A stretch of DNA of 64,000 nucleotides from VAZQ01 sp963763365 (GTDB taxonomy: Bacteria; Pseudomonadota; Alphaproteobacteria; Rhizobiales; Xanthobacteraceae), in the NCBI GenBank assembly GCA_963763365.1, contig CAVXOE010000017.1, positions 1-64,000 of the forward strand. The letters are read 5' to 3'. The notes under the pieces were generated by a model, which had not been told where the DNA came from, did not search any database, and saw only the letters and a list, made by a program, of their open reading frames with translations. Positions within the stretch are counted from its first letter, which is position 1. Each line of letters begins with the position of its first letter. The position numbers and the translations under genes are program-made. This document shows positions 54,988 through 64,000 of this stretch, one piece after another.

Positions 54988-55096
54988 CCTCATCCTGAGG
55001 AGCGTCGCGCAGCGAGGCGTCTCGAAGGATGGCAAAAGGCTCCGAACTCGCCGCCATGCTTCGAGACGCCGCGCTTGCGCGCGGCTCCTCATGAGG
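54988..55096. repeat. Palindromic intergenic repeat, family B, second copy
   Basis: CCTCATCCTGAGGAGCG ... GGCGTCTCGAAGGATGG ... CATGCTTCGAGACGCC ... GGCTCCTCATGAGG. Same length and architecture as 34784-34892. It lies between the divergent membrane-protein gene and thrS, about 125 bases before the thrS start. Confidence 0.9.
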
Positions 55097-55220
55097 GCGG
55101 CCCCCTCGACGCAATCCGTACCGCTTATTGCGCCCTACAGGGGGCCTGCGCTAAAAGCGCGGCATAAGAATCCGCTTACCTGCGTTCGTAGGCAGCGAGT
55201 GAGCAACAGGAGCTAACGGC

Positions 55221-57167
55221 ATGGTCGCGTTGACCTTTCCCGACGGCGCGCGTCGGGAGTATCCCGCAAACATCACCGGCCTCGACATCGCCAAGGGCAT
55301 CTCGCCCTCGCTCGCCAAGCGCACGGTCGCGATGGCGCTCGACGGCTCGGTGCGCGACCTTGGCGACCCGATCGAGAAGGACGGGAAGATCGAGTTCATT
55401 TCCCGCGAGGACCCGCGCGCGCTCGAACTCATCCGGCACGATGCGGCGCATGTGCTGGCCGAAGCCGTGCAAGCGCTCTGGCCGGGCACCCAGGTCACCA
55501 TCGGGCCGGTGATCGAGAACGGCTTCTACTACGACTTCTTCCGCAATCAGCCGTTCACGCCGGAAGACTTCGACGCCATCGAGAAGAAGATGCGCGAGAT
55601 CATCGCGCGCGACAAACCCTTCACCAAGGAGGTGTGGTCGCGCGACGAGGCCAAGAACGTCTTCCGCGACAAGGGCGAGATGTTCAAGGTCGAACTGGTC
55701 GACGCCATCCCGGCGGACCAGAGGATCAACATCTACAAGCAGGGCGACTGGTTCGATCTCTGCCGCGGCCCGCACATGACCTCGACCGGCAAGATCGGCA
55801 ACGCCTTCAAGCTGATGAAGGTCGCGGGCGCCTATTGGCGCGGCAACTCGAACCGCGAAATGCTCTCGCGCATCTACGGCACCGCGTTTGCCAAGCAGGA
55901 GGAGCTCGACGCCTACCTCAAGCAGATCGAGGAGGCCGAGAAGCGCGACCACCGCAAGCTCGGCCGCGAGATGAACCTGTTTCATTTCCAGGAGGAGGCG
56001 CCGGGCTCGGTGTTCTGGCATCCGCACGGCTGGACGCTGTTCCAGGCGCTGGAGAACTACATCCGCCGCCGCCAGGCTGCCGCGGGCTTCCAGGAGGTGA
56101 ACGCGCCGCAGCTCATGGACTCTTCGCTCTGGGTCGCGTCCGGGCACATGGCGACGTTCCGCGAAAATATGTTCCTCACGCAGCCGCGCGAGGACGACGA
56201 GCGCGTGTTCGTCGTCAAGCCGATGAACTGCCCGGGCCACATCCAGATTTTCAAGAACGGGCTGAAATCGTACCGTGACCTGCCCTACAAGCTTGGCGAG
56301 TTCGGCAAGGTGCATCGCTTCGAGCCGTCGGGCGCGCTGCACGGGCTGATGCGCGTGCGCGCCTTCACGCAGGACGACGCCCACGTGTTCATTACCGAGG
56401 AGCAGATCGCCTCCGAGGCACTCGCCATTAACGACCTGATCCTTTCGATCTACGAGGACTTCGGCTTCTCGGACGTCCTGATCAAGTTCTCCGACCGGCC
56501 CGAGAAGCGCATCGGCGACGACGCGGTTTGGGACAAGGCCGAGGCCGCGCTGATGGCGACGCTCAAGGCGGCCGGCCGGCCCTGGACACTCAACAAGGGC
56601 GAAGGCGCGTTCTACGGGCCGAAGCTGGAGTACGTTTTACGCGATGCGATAGGGCGCGACTGGCAGTGCGGCACCATCCAGGTCGACCTCAACATGCCGG
56701 GGCGGCTCGGCGCGTTCTACATCGACGAGCACTCGAACAAGGTGACGCCGGTGATGCTCCACCGCGCCATGTTCGGCTCGCTCGAACGCTTCACCGGCAT
56801 CCTGATCGAGCACTATGCCGGCCACCTGCCGCTCTGGCTGTCGCCGCTGCAGGCGGTGGTCGCGACCATCACGTCGGATGCCGACGACTATGCGCGCGAG
56901 GTGATCGCGCAGGCGGCGCGCATGGGCCTGCGGGTCGAGGGCGACCTGCGCAACGAAAAGATCAACTACAAGGTGCGCGAGCATTCGCTCGCCAAGGTGC
57001 CGGCGCTGCTCGTCGTCGGGCGCAAGGAGGCGGCCGAACGCATGGTGTCGGTGCGCCGTCTCGGCAGCGAGAAGAATCAGACGATGCCGCTCGACGCGGC
57101 GCTCGCCGCGCTGGTCGACGAGGCGGTGCCGCCGGACATGCGGCGGGCGATGCAGACGGCGGCGTAA
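55221..57167 (+). CDS. thrS: Threonine--tRNA ligase
   Basis: 648 residues, full length. TGS domain (TFPDGARREYPANITGLDIAKGIS), editing domain with HDAAHVLAEAVQ and the CRGPH motif, class II catalytic core (VKPMNCPGHIQIFK with the zinc Cys; FRFEPSGALHGLMRVRAFTQDDAH-type motif 2) and anticodon-binding C-terminus. AACAGGAGCTAACGGC provides the ribosome site before ATG 55221. Many thrS genes have leader control; I see no T-box or operator hairpin. Confidence 0.98.
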   Translation: MVALTFPDGARREYPANITGLDIAKGISPSLAKRTVAMALDGSVRDLGDPIEKDGKIEFISREDPRALELIRHDAAHVLAEAVQALWPGTQVTIGPVIENGFYYDFFRNQPFTPEDFDAIEKKMREIIARDKPFTKEVWSRDEAKNVFRDKGEMFKVELVDAIPADQRINIYKQGDWFDLCRGPHMTSTGKIGNAFKLMKVAGAYWRGNSNREMLSRIYGTAFAKQEELDAYLKQIEEAEKRDHRKLGREMNLFHFQEEAPGSVFWHPHGWTLFQALENYIRRRQAAAGFQEVNAPQLMDSSLWVASGHMATFRENMFLTQPREDDERVFVVKPMNCPGHIQIFKNGLKSYRDLPYKLGEFGKVHRFEPSGALHGLMRVRAFTQDDAHVFITEEQIASEALAINDLILSIYEDFGFSDVLIKFSDRPEKRIGDDAVWDKAEAALMATLKAAGRPWTLNKGEGAFYGPKLEYVLRDAIGRDWQCGTIQVDLNMPGRLGAFYIDEHSNKVTPVMLHRAMFGSLERFTGILIEHYAGHLPLWLSPLQAVVATITSDADDYAREVIAQAARMGLRVEGDLRNEKINYKVREHSLAKVPALLVVGRKEAAERMVSVRRLGSEKNQTMPLDAALAALVDEAVPPDMRRAMQTAA

Positions 57168-57271
57168 CGCCGCGCGGGCGTCCATTCGCTGGGCGTTCGT
57201 ACACCGGTGACATCCAAGCCGCGCGGCTTGTATGGTGAGCGAGCCGCATACCACCGCGCGCGAGGGATGCC

Positions 57272-59710
57272 TTGGCGGCCTACGACGCCTTCGTTTCGTA
57301 CAGCCACGCGAAAGACAAGCAGATCGCATCTGCGCTGCAGTCCGTGGTCCAACGTTTGGGCAAGCCTTGGTACCGCCGCAGGGCGCTACGGGTGTTCCGC
57401 GACGACACCAGCCTGTCGGCGACGCCGCATCTATGGCCCTCGATCGAGGAGGCGTTGAGCCAATCACGCTTTCTAATCTTGCTCGCTTCGCCCGAGGCGG
57501 CGGCTTCGCCCTGGGTCGGCAAGGAGATCGAGTGGTGGCTCGCGCACAAGAGCCCGGAGACCCTGCTGGTCGCACTGACCGACGGCGTCCTGGCCTGGGA
57601 CCACGCCAAGGACGATTTCGACTGGTCTGCGACGACGCCGTTGCCCGCTGTCCTGCGGAGCCGGTTCGGCGCCGAACCCCGCTGGGTCGATCTTTGCGCC
57701 TACCGGGACGGTGTGCGCGCACGCGACCCGAAATTCATGGACCTCGGCGCCGACTTCGCGGCCGCGATCCGCGGCATCCCGAAGGAGGACCTGCTCTCGC
57801 AGGAGGTGCGCCAGCAGCGCCGCGCGCTCTCGCTCGCCTGGTCGGCGGTGGCGTCGCTGCTTGTGCTCGTCGGTCTCGCCGGCTGGCAGTGGCAGCGCGC
57901 AGAGGTGCAGCGAGAGCGTGCTGAGAACGCGCTTGGAGCGGCGCGAACGACCGCCGAAACGCTGGTATTCGACCTCGCGCGCGACCTCGGAAACCGCCCG
58001 GGCATGCCGATCGACCTGGTCAACGATATCCTCGAACGCGTGCAAACGCTGCAGCGTCAGCTCGGGAGCACCGGATCGACGGTTGAGCTTTATCGGCTCG
58101 AAGCGGTGTCCCTCTACAATCTGTCGGAGAGCTACCGCAGGCAAGGCAATAGGGACGCCGCTCTTGCTGCCGTCAAACGTTCCATCGCGATCCTGGAACC
58201 GCTCGCGAAGCAGCATCCCGACCAGCGCCTCGTGCTGCGCGATCTCGCGATCAGCCTCAATCAGCTTGGCGATCTGTTGCGCGAAGACCTGAATTGGCCG
58301 GAGACCCTTGCCCTGCACCGCCGTGCGCTCTCGATTGTTGAGCAGCTTGCCGCCGCCGACCCCGATAGCCTGACTCTGCAGCGCGACCTTTACCTGACCA
58401 ACAACAAGATCGCCGAGGTGCAGGCGATTACCTTGGCGCACGAGGAGGCGCTCGCAAGCTACCGCAAAGGCCTCGCGTTGATGCAGAGCCTGATCGCGAA
58501 ACATCCAGACAACATCGAATTGCTGGCGGACTTGGCGTTCAATTACGGCCGCATAGGAATCAGCCTGAGCGCCATGCGCCGACATGACGAAGCGCTCGCA
58601 TCCCACCGCCAGGCATTATCGCTGCGCGAGCGCGTGGCCGCCGCGCAGCCAAACGACACCGGCCGTCAGCACGACGTCTTTGTCAGCTTGAGCCGGGTGG
58701 CCGAGGAACTCGCCGCGCTGGGGCGGCGCGCCGAGGCCATCGATGGCTTTCGCAAGGCAATCGCGGTGAGCAATCAGCTTGCAGCCGGCGATCCCCGCAA
58801 TGCCCAATGGCAAGGCGATCTGATCGGGGCTTACGACCAGCTCGGCCGCTTGCTGATCGAAAATGGCGAGGTCGCGCAGGGAATCGAAGCGCTGGAGCAG
58901 GCGCTGGCGGGACGGGAACGGCGCCTCGCGATCGCGCCCGGCAATCTGCAATGGCAGGCCGATCTTGCCTCGAGCTTTCTGTTCGTCGGCAGTGCATTGC
59001 TCACCGCGGGGCGCGTCGACGAAGCGATCGCCGTGTTTCGCAAGAGCACGCCGGTCTTCGACAAGCTGATCGCGGCGGAACCGGACAATGCTGCGCGCAT
59101 GCGGCAGTTGGCTGGCGTCTCTCTCAACGTCGGCGATCTGCTCGGGAGCCGCAAGCGATGGAGCGAAGCGCGCGAGTCTTACGAACGGTGCGTCACCCTG
59201 CGGGAAAAGCTCGCGACGCGCGCATCAGACAAGATTGAGCCGCAGCGCGATCTCGCCTACGCCATCGAGCGAGTTGGGCTTGCTCACGGTAATCTGGAGG
59301 AGTTGCCGGCGGCGCTGGCGAGCTATCGTAGCGCGCTCGTGATCCGCGAGCGGGTCATGGCGGCGGAGCCGGCCAACGTCCCATTCCAACGCGATTACGT
59401 GATCACTCTCTCGCTAGCCGCCGACATTCTCCACCGCCTCGGCCGGAAGGAGGAGAGTCAACGGGATTGGCAGGCCGCTTTCGCCATCGTCGAACGATAT
59501 GCGGCGGCCGCCCCTGACAATCCCCTCCTGCAATTAGACCTTGCGATCGGGTACCTGCGGCTGGCCTATTATCTCGATGAGGATCCCGAGCCTCGCCGCC
59601 AACAGGCGCGCGTGCTCGTTCAACGGCTGGAAGCCGAGGGGAAGATCACGCCCGCTCAAAAAGCCTTCATCGACGGCCTTGAGCGATTGCTGATCGATAA
59701 GCCGAAATAA
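57272..59710 (+). CDS. TIR domain - transmembrane - TPR repeat protein
   Basis: 812 residues. TIR domain at 1-150: YDAFVSYSHAKD (betaA), VFRDDTSLSA (BB loop), SRFLILLASPEAAASPWVGKEIEWWL with Glu85 at the position of the NADase catalytic glutamate. A transmembrane helix at about 186-206 (LSLAWSAVASLLVLVGLAGWQW) is followed by about 600 residues of tetratricopeptide-like repeats (recurring patterns such as EALASYRKGLALMQSLIAKHPDN). The TIR half would lie in the cytoplasm and the TPRs outside, or reverse. Start TTG 57272, six bases after GAGGG. No other defence gene adjacent. Role (immunity, stress or signalling) is inference. Confidence 0.88.
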   Translation: MAAYDAFVSYSHAKDKQIASALQSVVQRLGKPWYRRRALRVFRDDTSLSATPHLWPSIEEALSQSRFLILLASPEAAASPWVGKEIEWWLAHKSPETLLVALTDGVLAWDHAKDDFDWSATTPLPAVLRSRFGAEPRWVDLCAYRDGVRARDPKFMDLGADFAAAIRGIPKEDLLSQEVRQQRRALSLAWSAVASLLVLVGLAGWQWQRAEVQRERAENALGAARTTAETLVFDLARDLGNRPGMPIDLVNDILERVQTLQRQLGSTGSTVELYRLEAVSLYNLSESYRRQGNRDAALAAVKRSIAILEPLAKQHPDQRLVLRDLAISLNQLGDLLREDLNWPETLALHRRALSIVEQLAAADPDSLTLQRDLYLTNNKIAEVQAITLAHEEALASYRKGLALMQSLIAKHPDNIELLADLAFNYGRIGISLSAMRRHDEALASHRQALSLRERVAAAQPNDTGRQHDVFVSLSRVAEELAALGRRAEAIDGFRKAIAVSNQLAAGDPRNAQWQGDLIGAYDQLGRLLIENGEVAQGIEALEQALAGRERRLAIAPGNLQWQADLASSFLFVGSALLTAGRVDEAIAVFRKSTPVFDKLIAAEPDNAARMRQLAGVSLNVGDLLGSRKRWSEARESYERCVTLREKLATRASDKIEPQRDLAYAIERVGLAHGNLEELPAALASYRSALVIRERVMAAEPANVPFQRDYVITLSLAADILHRLGRKEESQRDWQAAFAIVERYAAAAPDNPLLQLDLAIGYLRLAYYLDEDPEPRRQQARVLVQRLEAEGKITPAQKAFIDGLERLLIDKPK

Positions 59711-59732
59711 AACTGAAGCGGCGAATCGACGA

Positions 59733-60809
59733 TCACCGCGTCGGCGCATCCACCGGCGGATAGGCGTGCCGGCCGCCGCAATAATCCTCGATCTCGTAGC
59801 GCGCGCTGCCGTTCGTACCTGTCCGAGTGAGGTAGCACGGCCCGATCGGCGACTTGCCGTGACCGCCCGGAATGTCGAGCACGTAGCTCGGCTGGCAGAG
59901 CCCGGAGTAGCGGCCATGCAGCGTACGCATCAGCGCCCTGCCCTCCTCGATCGTGGTGCGCCAATGGCCGGTTCCGGGCGCGAGGTCGCCGTGATGCAGG
60001 TAATAAGGCTTGATGCGGCATTCGACCAGCGCACGCATCAGCGCGCCAAGCACTTCGGCGTCGTCGTTGACGCCGCGCAGCAGCACGCTCTGGCAGAGCA
60101 TCGGGATGCCGGCGTCGATGAACCTTGCGCAGGCGGCGCGCGCTTCGGGCGAAAGCTCGCGTGCGTGGTTGGCGTGCAGCACCACGTAGGTCGCCTTGCC
60201 TTGAGCCTTGAGCGCGCGCACCAGCGCCGGTGTAATGCGGGAGGGCTCGACCACCGGCACGCGGGTGTGCACGCGGATGATTTTGACGTGCTCGATCGCG
60301 GCAAGTTGCGATACGACGTCCTTGAGGCGGCGCGGCGAGAGCACGAGCGGATCGCCGCCGGTGAGGATCACCTCCCAGATTTCCGGATGCGCACGGACGT
60401 AGCCGAGCGCCGCGGCAAGTGCCTCGCGCGACAGCCCGCCGCGACCGCCCGGACCGACCATCTCCCGGCGAAAGCAGAACCGGCAGTAGACCGCGCAGAC
60501 GTGCGTCAGCTTGAGCAGCACGCGATCGGGATAACGGTGAACGATGCCCTCGATCGGACTGTGCGCGTCGTCCGCGATTGGATCGGCAGACTCTATATCC
60601 GAGGTCGTCAGCTCCAGTGGATCGGGAACGAACTGCCGGGCGATCGGATCGCGTGGATCGGCAGGGTTGATTTGGTCCACCACGTCGGCCGTGATCGCCA
60701 GCGCATAGCGCTGCGCGACCCGTTCAAGGTCGCCGCGGCGCCCGGACGGAACGAGGCCTGCGGAAATCAGGTCATCGACGAGGCGCAGCGTCTTGCGTGC
60801 GGTAGGCAT
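59733..60809 (-). CDS. KamA-family radical SAM lysine 2,3-aminomutase-like protein
   Basis: 358 residues from ATG 60809 (MPTARKTLRLVDDLISAG). The [4Fe-4S] motif CxxxCxxC is at Cys105/109/112 (CAVYCRFC), ILTGGDPLVLSPRRL follows, and the PLP lysine is Lys319 in PGGHGKSP. Closest to the EpmB/KamA group; EpmB converts lysine to beta-lysine for elongation factor P modification. Neither efp nor epmA is in the window, so free lysine metabolism remains possible. Tail to tail with the TIR gene, 22 bases apart. Confidence 0.9.
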   Translation of the reverse strand: MPTARKTLRLVDDLISAGLVPSGRRGDLERVAQRYALAITADVVDQINPADPRDPIARQFVPDPLELTTSDIESADPIADDAHSPIEGIVHRYPDRVLLKLTHVCAVYCRFCFRREMVGPGGRGGLSREALAAALGYVRAHPEIWEVILTGGDPLVLSPRRLKDVVSQLAAIEHVKIIRVHTRVPVVEPSRITPALVRALKAQGKATYVVLHANHARELSPEARAACARFIDAGIPMLCQSVLLRGVNDDAEVLGALMRALVECRIKPYYLHHGDLAPGTGHWRTTIEEGRALMRTLHGRYSGLCQPSYVLDIPGGHGKSPIGPCYLTRTGTNGSARYEIEDYCGGRHAYPPVDAPTR

Positions 60810-61018
60810 GACAAACGTCCCACGTTTGGGCTCAATTCGGCCGGTGATCGTGCGCGGTCGGGCAAATGTCAACCGCCCCCGCGTGCCCCACGGCAAGGGT
60901 CCACCTCGCCTTCCTCCGGGGACCAGTCATGCCGCCCGAAAGCCCCGCCCGCATTGCGCGGGCGGCAAATTCAGTGTTCTTTCGGGGCCAACAACATCCC
61001 AGGAACAAGGGCCAAGCA

Positions 61019-62706
61019 ATGAAAAACTATCTCGATGGCGGGGAAGCCATTCTCGAAGCATTTCGCAAGCTCAAGGTCGACTACATCATGTCCTCGCCAG
61101 GCTCGGAATGGTCACCGGTCTGGGAGGCGCTGGCGCGCCAGAAGCTCGACAAGAAGCCCGGGCCCGACCTTCGTGGAATCCTGGCACGAGACCGTCGCCG
61201 TCAATATGGCAAGCGGTTACACCTTGATGACAGGCCGCCCGCAGGCCGTCCTCCTGCATGCCGCCGTCGGCATGCTGCAGGGGAGCATGGGCGTGCACAG
61301 TGCGATGCAGAACGAAGTGCCGATGGTGGTGATGTCGGGCGAGTCGAACTCGCTGGGCGAAGACCCCGACCTCGACATCGAGCAGCAATGGTATGGCGGG
61401 CTCACCGTCGGCGGCATCGAGCGGTTCGTCGAACCGGTCGCCAAGTGGGCGCGCGCGGTAACGAGCCCCTACACGCTCTACGAAAGTGTGATCCGCGCCG
61501 GCGAAATGGCACAGCGCATTCCGATGGGTCCGATCTATCTCAACGTCCCGCTCGAACACATGCTGCACGACTGGACGCCGCCCGCGCAGGCCCGCGAGGT
61601 TCCGGTCGCGCCGAAGATGCAGGCACCGCCGGAAGACGTGCAGCAGGTCGCCGACATGCTGTCGAAGGCGAAGAATCCGGTCGTGGTGGTGGAGACCTCG
61701 GGTCGCGATCCGAAGGCCTTCGACGCGCTGGTCGAACTGGCGGATGCTCTGGCCGTCCCGGTGATCGCCGGCCGCGTCACCTCCTACGCCAACTTCCCGA
61801 CCGATCACCCGCTCTATATCGGCTTCAACACGTATGGCGCGCTCAAGGACGCCGACCTCGTCCTGCTCGTGGGCGGACGCGCGCCCTGGTATCCGGCGCA
61901 CCGCCGGCCGACCAGCGGCAAGATCGTGCAGATCCACGAGAACCCGCATAAGGGCCACATGATCTATCAGAACCTGCACGCCGACTTCTATCTCGAAGGC
62001 GATGTGGCGACCTCGCTGCGGCAACTGGCAAAGACCGCGAAGGCCGACGCCAAGCTGATCGAGGAGCGGCGCAAGCGCTGGAGCAAGGAGCACGAGAGCT
62101 ACGTCGGCCGCCGTCAAGGCCGAGCAGGACAAGGCGCGCGCCGCGAAAGAGATCGATCCGGTCGCGCTCTTGAGCACGCTCGGCGAGGTGATGCCGGCGG
62201 ACACGATCTATGTCGACGAGACCATCAGCCACGCGCCGCTGCTACGCCGGCACCTGCCCTCGACCAAGCCGCAGAGCTTCTTCCGCGGCGGCGGCGGGCT
62301 GGGCCAGGGGATCGGCACCGCGCTCGGCGTCAAGCTCGCCGCAAAAGAGCATCCGGTGGTGCTGCTGGTCGGCGACGGCTCGTTTCTCTACAACCCGATC
62401 ATCCAGGCGCTCGGAGCATCCAAGCAGCACGGCTTGCCGATCATCATCATCGTCTTCAACAACAAGAAGTACGAAGCGATGCGCAAGGGCCACGTCCACC
62501 ATTATCCCGACGGCGCCTCGGCGACCTCGAAGGTGCACTACGGCGTGACCATCGAGGGCCCCGAGTACGACCAACTGGGCAGCCACTTCGGTTTCCACGG
62601 CCAGCGCGTGGAGAAGCCCGCCGAGCTCAAGGGCGCGCTCGAAGCTGCGCTCGCCGCCACCAAGGCCGGCAAGACCGCGATCCTCAATGTGGTGCTGAGC
62701 AAGTAG
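61019..62706 (+). CDS. Thiamine-diphosphate enzyme, acetolactate synthase/benzoylformate decarboxylase-like (two apparent frameshifts)
   Basis: 561 residues read across two shifts: an extra C in the CCC at 61163-61165 (GGG-C-CCG) and an extra G at 62106-62107 (GTC-G-GCC). Repaired junctions read KKPGPTFVESWHET and YVAAVKAEQDKARAAKEIDPV. N-terminal Pyr domain with the catalytic Glu in ESWHETVAVNMASG, central domain (VVVVETSGRDPKAFDALVELADALAVPVIAGR), C-terminal PP domain with the ThDP motif GDGSFLYNPII...NN. Annotated in related genomes simply as a thiamine pyrophosphate-requiring enzyme; the reaction is unknown. The start ATG 61019 has AAGGG upstream. Confidence 0.88.
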
Positions 62707-62741
62707 CCGCCCCTCTCTCCGCGGCAACGGTGCGCATGACT

Positions 62742-62889
62742 GCGCCCTCTCCCCTTGCGGGAGAGGGCTGCTCGATATTTCCGCGAGTGAAATTGGGTGA
62801 GGGGTCGGGATGTACGGCACGCTCCGACCCCTCACCCATGTTCGCTTGCTGAGCGACCTTTGAGCCCTCTCCCGCAAGGGGAGAGGGCG
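62742..62889. repeat. Palindromic intergenic repeat, family C (nested inverted repeats)
   Basis: Outer arms GCGCCCTCTCCCCTTGCGGG... and ...CCCGCAAGGGGAGAGGGCGC are exact inverted copies of 28 bases, each forming a hairpin; an inner pair GGGTGAGGGGTCGG / CCGACCCCTCACCC flanks the centre. About 150 bases long, filling the gap between two convergent genes. Such a structure is likely to stop transcription in both directions. Confidence 0.9.
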
Positions 62890-62917
62890 CGTGCCGCACG
62901 AACGGCAGGCGCGGAAA

Positions 62918-64000
62918 TTACGCCGCGTCCTTGAGGCGTAGCAGTGCTTCGTTGATCTTCACGCGCCGCTGCTCGGCCTCCTCGCGCTTTTCGCGCTCCT
63001 GCTCCACCACCTCCTCGCGCGCTTTCGCGACGAAGTCGGCATTGCCGAGCTTGGCGTCGATGCGGGCGATGTCGGAGGCGACCTTCGCCATCTCCTTTTC
63101 GAGGCGTGCCTTCTCGGCGGCAATGTCGATCACGCCCTTGAGCGGCAGCGCGACGACCTCGCCGCGCACCAGCAACTGCACCGATCCCGGCGGAATGGCC
63201 GCGGCCGCCGAGATGCTCGGAGAGCCGCGCCAGCCGGCGGATGATCTCAGTCCACCGCCCTGCCCGCGCCTGCGCCGCCTCGGACGCACCGACCAGCACG
63301 ACCGGGATATCGCTCGCAATGTTCATCTCCGAGCGCACCGAGCGGATGGCGGTGACGAGATCGATCACCCAGCCGATCTCGGCCTCGGCCTGCGGATTGT
63401 CGAGGCCCTCATACTGCGGCCAGGCGGCGAGCACGAGGAGGCTGTCGCGCGCGGGACCGCCTTCCGCCGTCACCTGCCAAAGCTCCTCGGTGATGAATGG
63501 CATGAACGGATGCAGAAGCTTGCAAATCTCATCGCGCACCCAGCCGACCATGGCGCGCGTCTCGTCCTTAGCCGCGCCATCGGCGCCGAGCAGCACCGGC
63601 TTCGACAGCTCCAGATACCAGTCGCAATAGACGTTCCACACGAACGCGCGCACGGTCGTGGCCGCTTCGTTGAACTTGTACCCTTCGAGCGCCGCCGTCA
63701 CCTCGCGCGCGGCCCTCGCGGTCTCGTGCGCGATCCAGCGGTTGAGCGTTTCCTTCGCCGTCCGCGGATCGAAGTCCCGCACCGGGGCGCAGCCGTTCAT
63801 CTCGGCAAAGCGCGCCGCGTTCCACAGCTTCGTTGCAAAGTTTCGCTCGGCCTCCACGCGCTGGTTCGAAAGCCGGATGTCGCGGCCCTGCGCCGACATC
63901 CCGGCGAGCGTGAAGCGCAGCGCGTCGGCGCCGTAGTCGTCGATCAGGTGCAGCGGGTCGATGATGTTGCCCTTCGACTTCGACATCTTGGCACCGCGCT
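62918..64000 (-). CDS. valS: Valine--tRNA ligase, C-terminal part (apparent frameshift; continues past the window)
   Basis: The visible part starts at the class I KMSKS loop (KMSKSKGNIIDPLHLIDDYGADALRFTL), followed by the anticodon-binding helical domain and the C-terminal coiled-coil arm (AEKARLEKEMAKVASDIARIDAKLGNADFVAKA), which is specific for ValRS. One G at 63218 (TCC-G-AGC) must be dropped to join RRLARLS to SISAAAAIPPGSV. The catalytic HIGH half and start codon lie beyond base 64000. The gene is essential, so the shift is probably a sequence error. Confidence 0.95.

Overview
The window is about 64 kb of GC-rich DNA from an alphaproteobacterium. It most likely belongs to the Hyphomicrobiales (Rhizobiales), in the Bradyrhizobium / Xanthobacteraceae neighbourhood. 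This rests on the protein families and gene style (DUF2336, DUF3300/DUF2950, many Bug-type receptors, palindromic intergenic repeats, a cobalamin riboswitch of the alphaproteobacterial type), not on a database search.

Layout. 1-24.4 kb, mostly minus strand: a class A penicillin-binding protein (cut by the window edge), then the transcription/translation supercluster read from high to low coordinates: tRNA-Tyr, tRNA-Gly, tuf, tRNA-Trp, secE, nusG, rplK, rplA, rplJ, rplL, rpoB, rpoC, ending in a strong terminator. Two foreign blocks interrupt it: a polar amino-acid ABC transporter operon between tuf and tRNA-Trp, and DUF2950, DUF3300, a MetE-like protein and a Bug receptor between rplA and rplJ. 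24.6-29.8 kb: an orphan peptide-type ABC binding protein, rlmB, two exported low-complexity proteins, tRNA-Thr and a small hypothetical gene.

30-37.8 kb: an accessory catabolic/uptake locus. A six-gene minus-strand unit (cysteine hydrolase, PuuE-like deacetylase, ABC binding protein, permease, ATPase, Bug receptor) faces two further Bug receptors on the plus strand. 37.8-40.6 kb: a TonB-dependent receptor behind a cobalamin riboswitch. 40.8-54.9 kb: housekeeping and small genes, including cutA, nadK, a response regulator with an Hpt protein, DUF2336, a lytic transglycosylase, a MaoC/CitE-like pair, hisI, folE, an Fe-S scaffold protein, yidD and a TAXI receptor. 55.2-64 kb: thrS, a large TIR-transmembrane-TPR protein, a KamA-family radical SAM enzyme, a thiamine-diphosphate enzyme and valS (cut by the window edge).

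The most important technical observation is ten apparent single-base G/C insertions that break otherwise intact genes, including the essential rpoC (twice) and valS. All have the same sign and none lies in a long homopolymer, so I treat them as probable sequence errors, and the affected genes are annotated across the shift. The most interesting biology is an EF-Tu with an altered, lengthened switch I region, the TIR-TM-TPR protein, the mixed Bug/ABC/hydrolase locus, and three families of palindromic intergenic repeats, one of them inside the rpoB-rpoC spacer.
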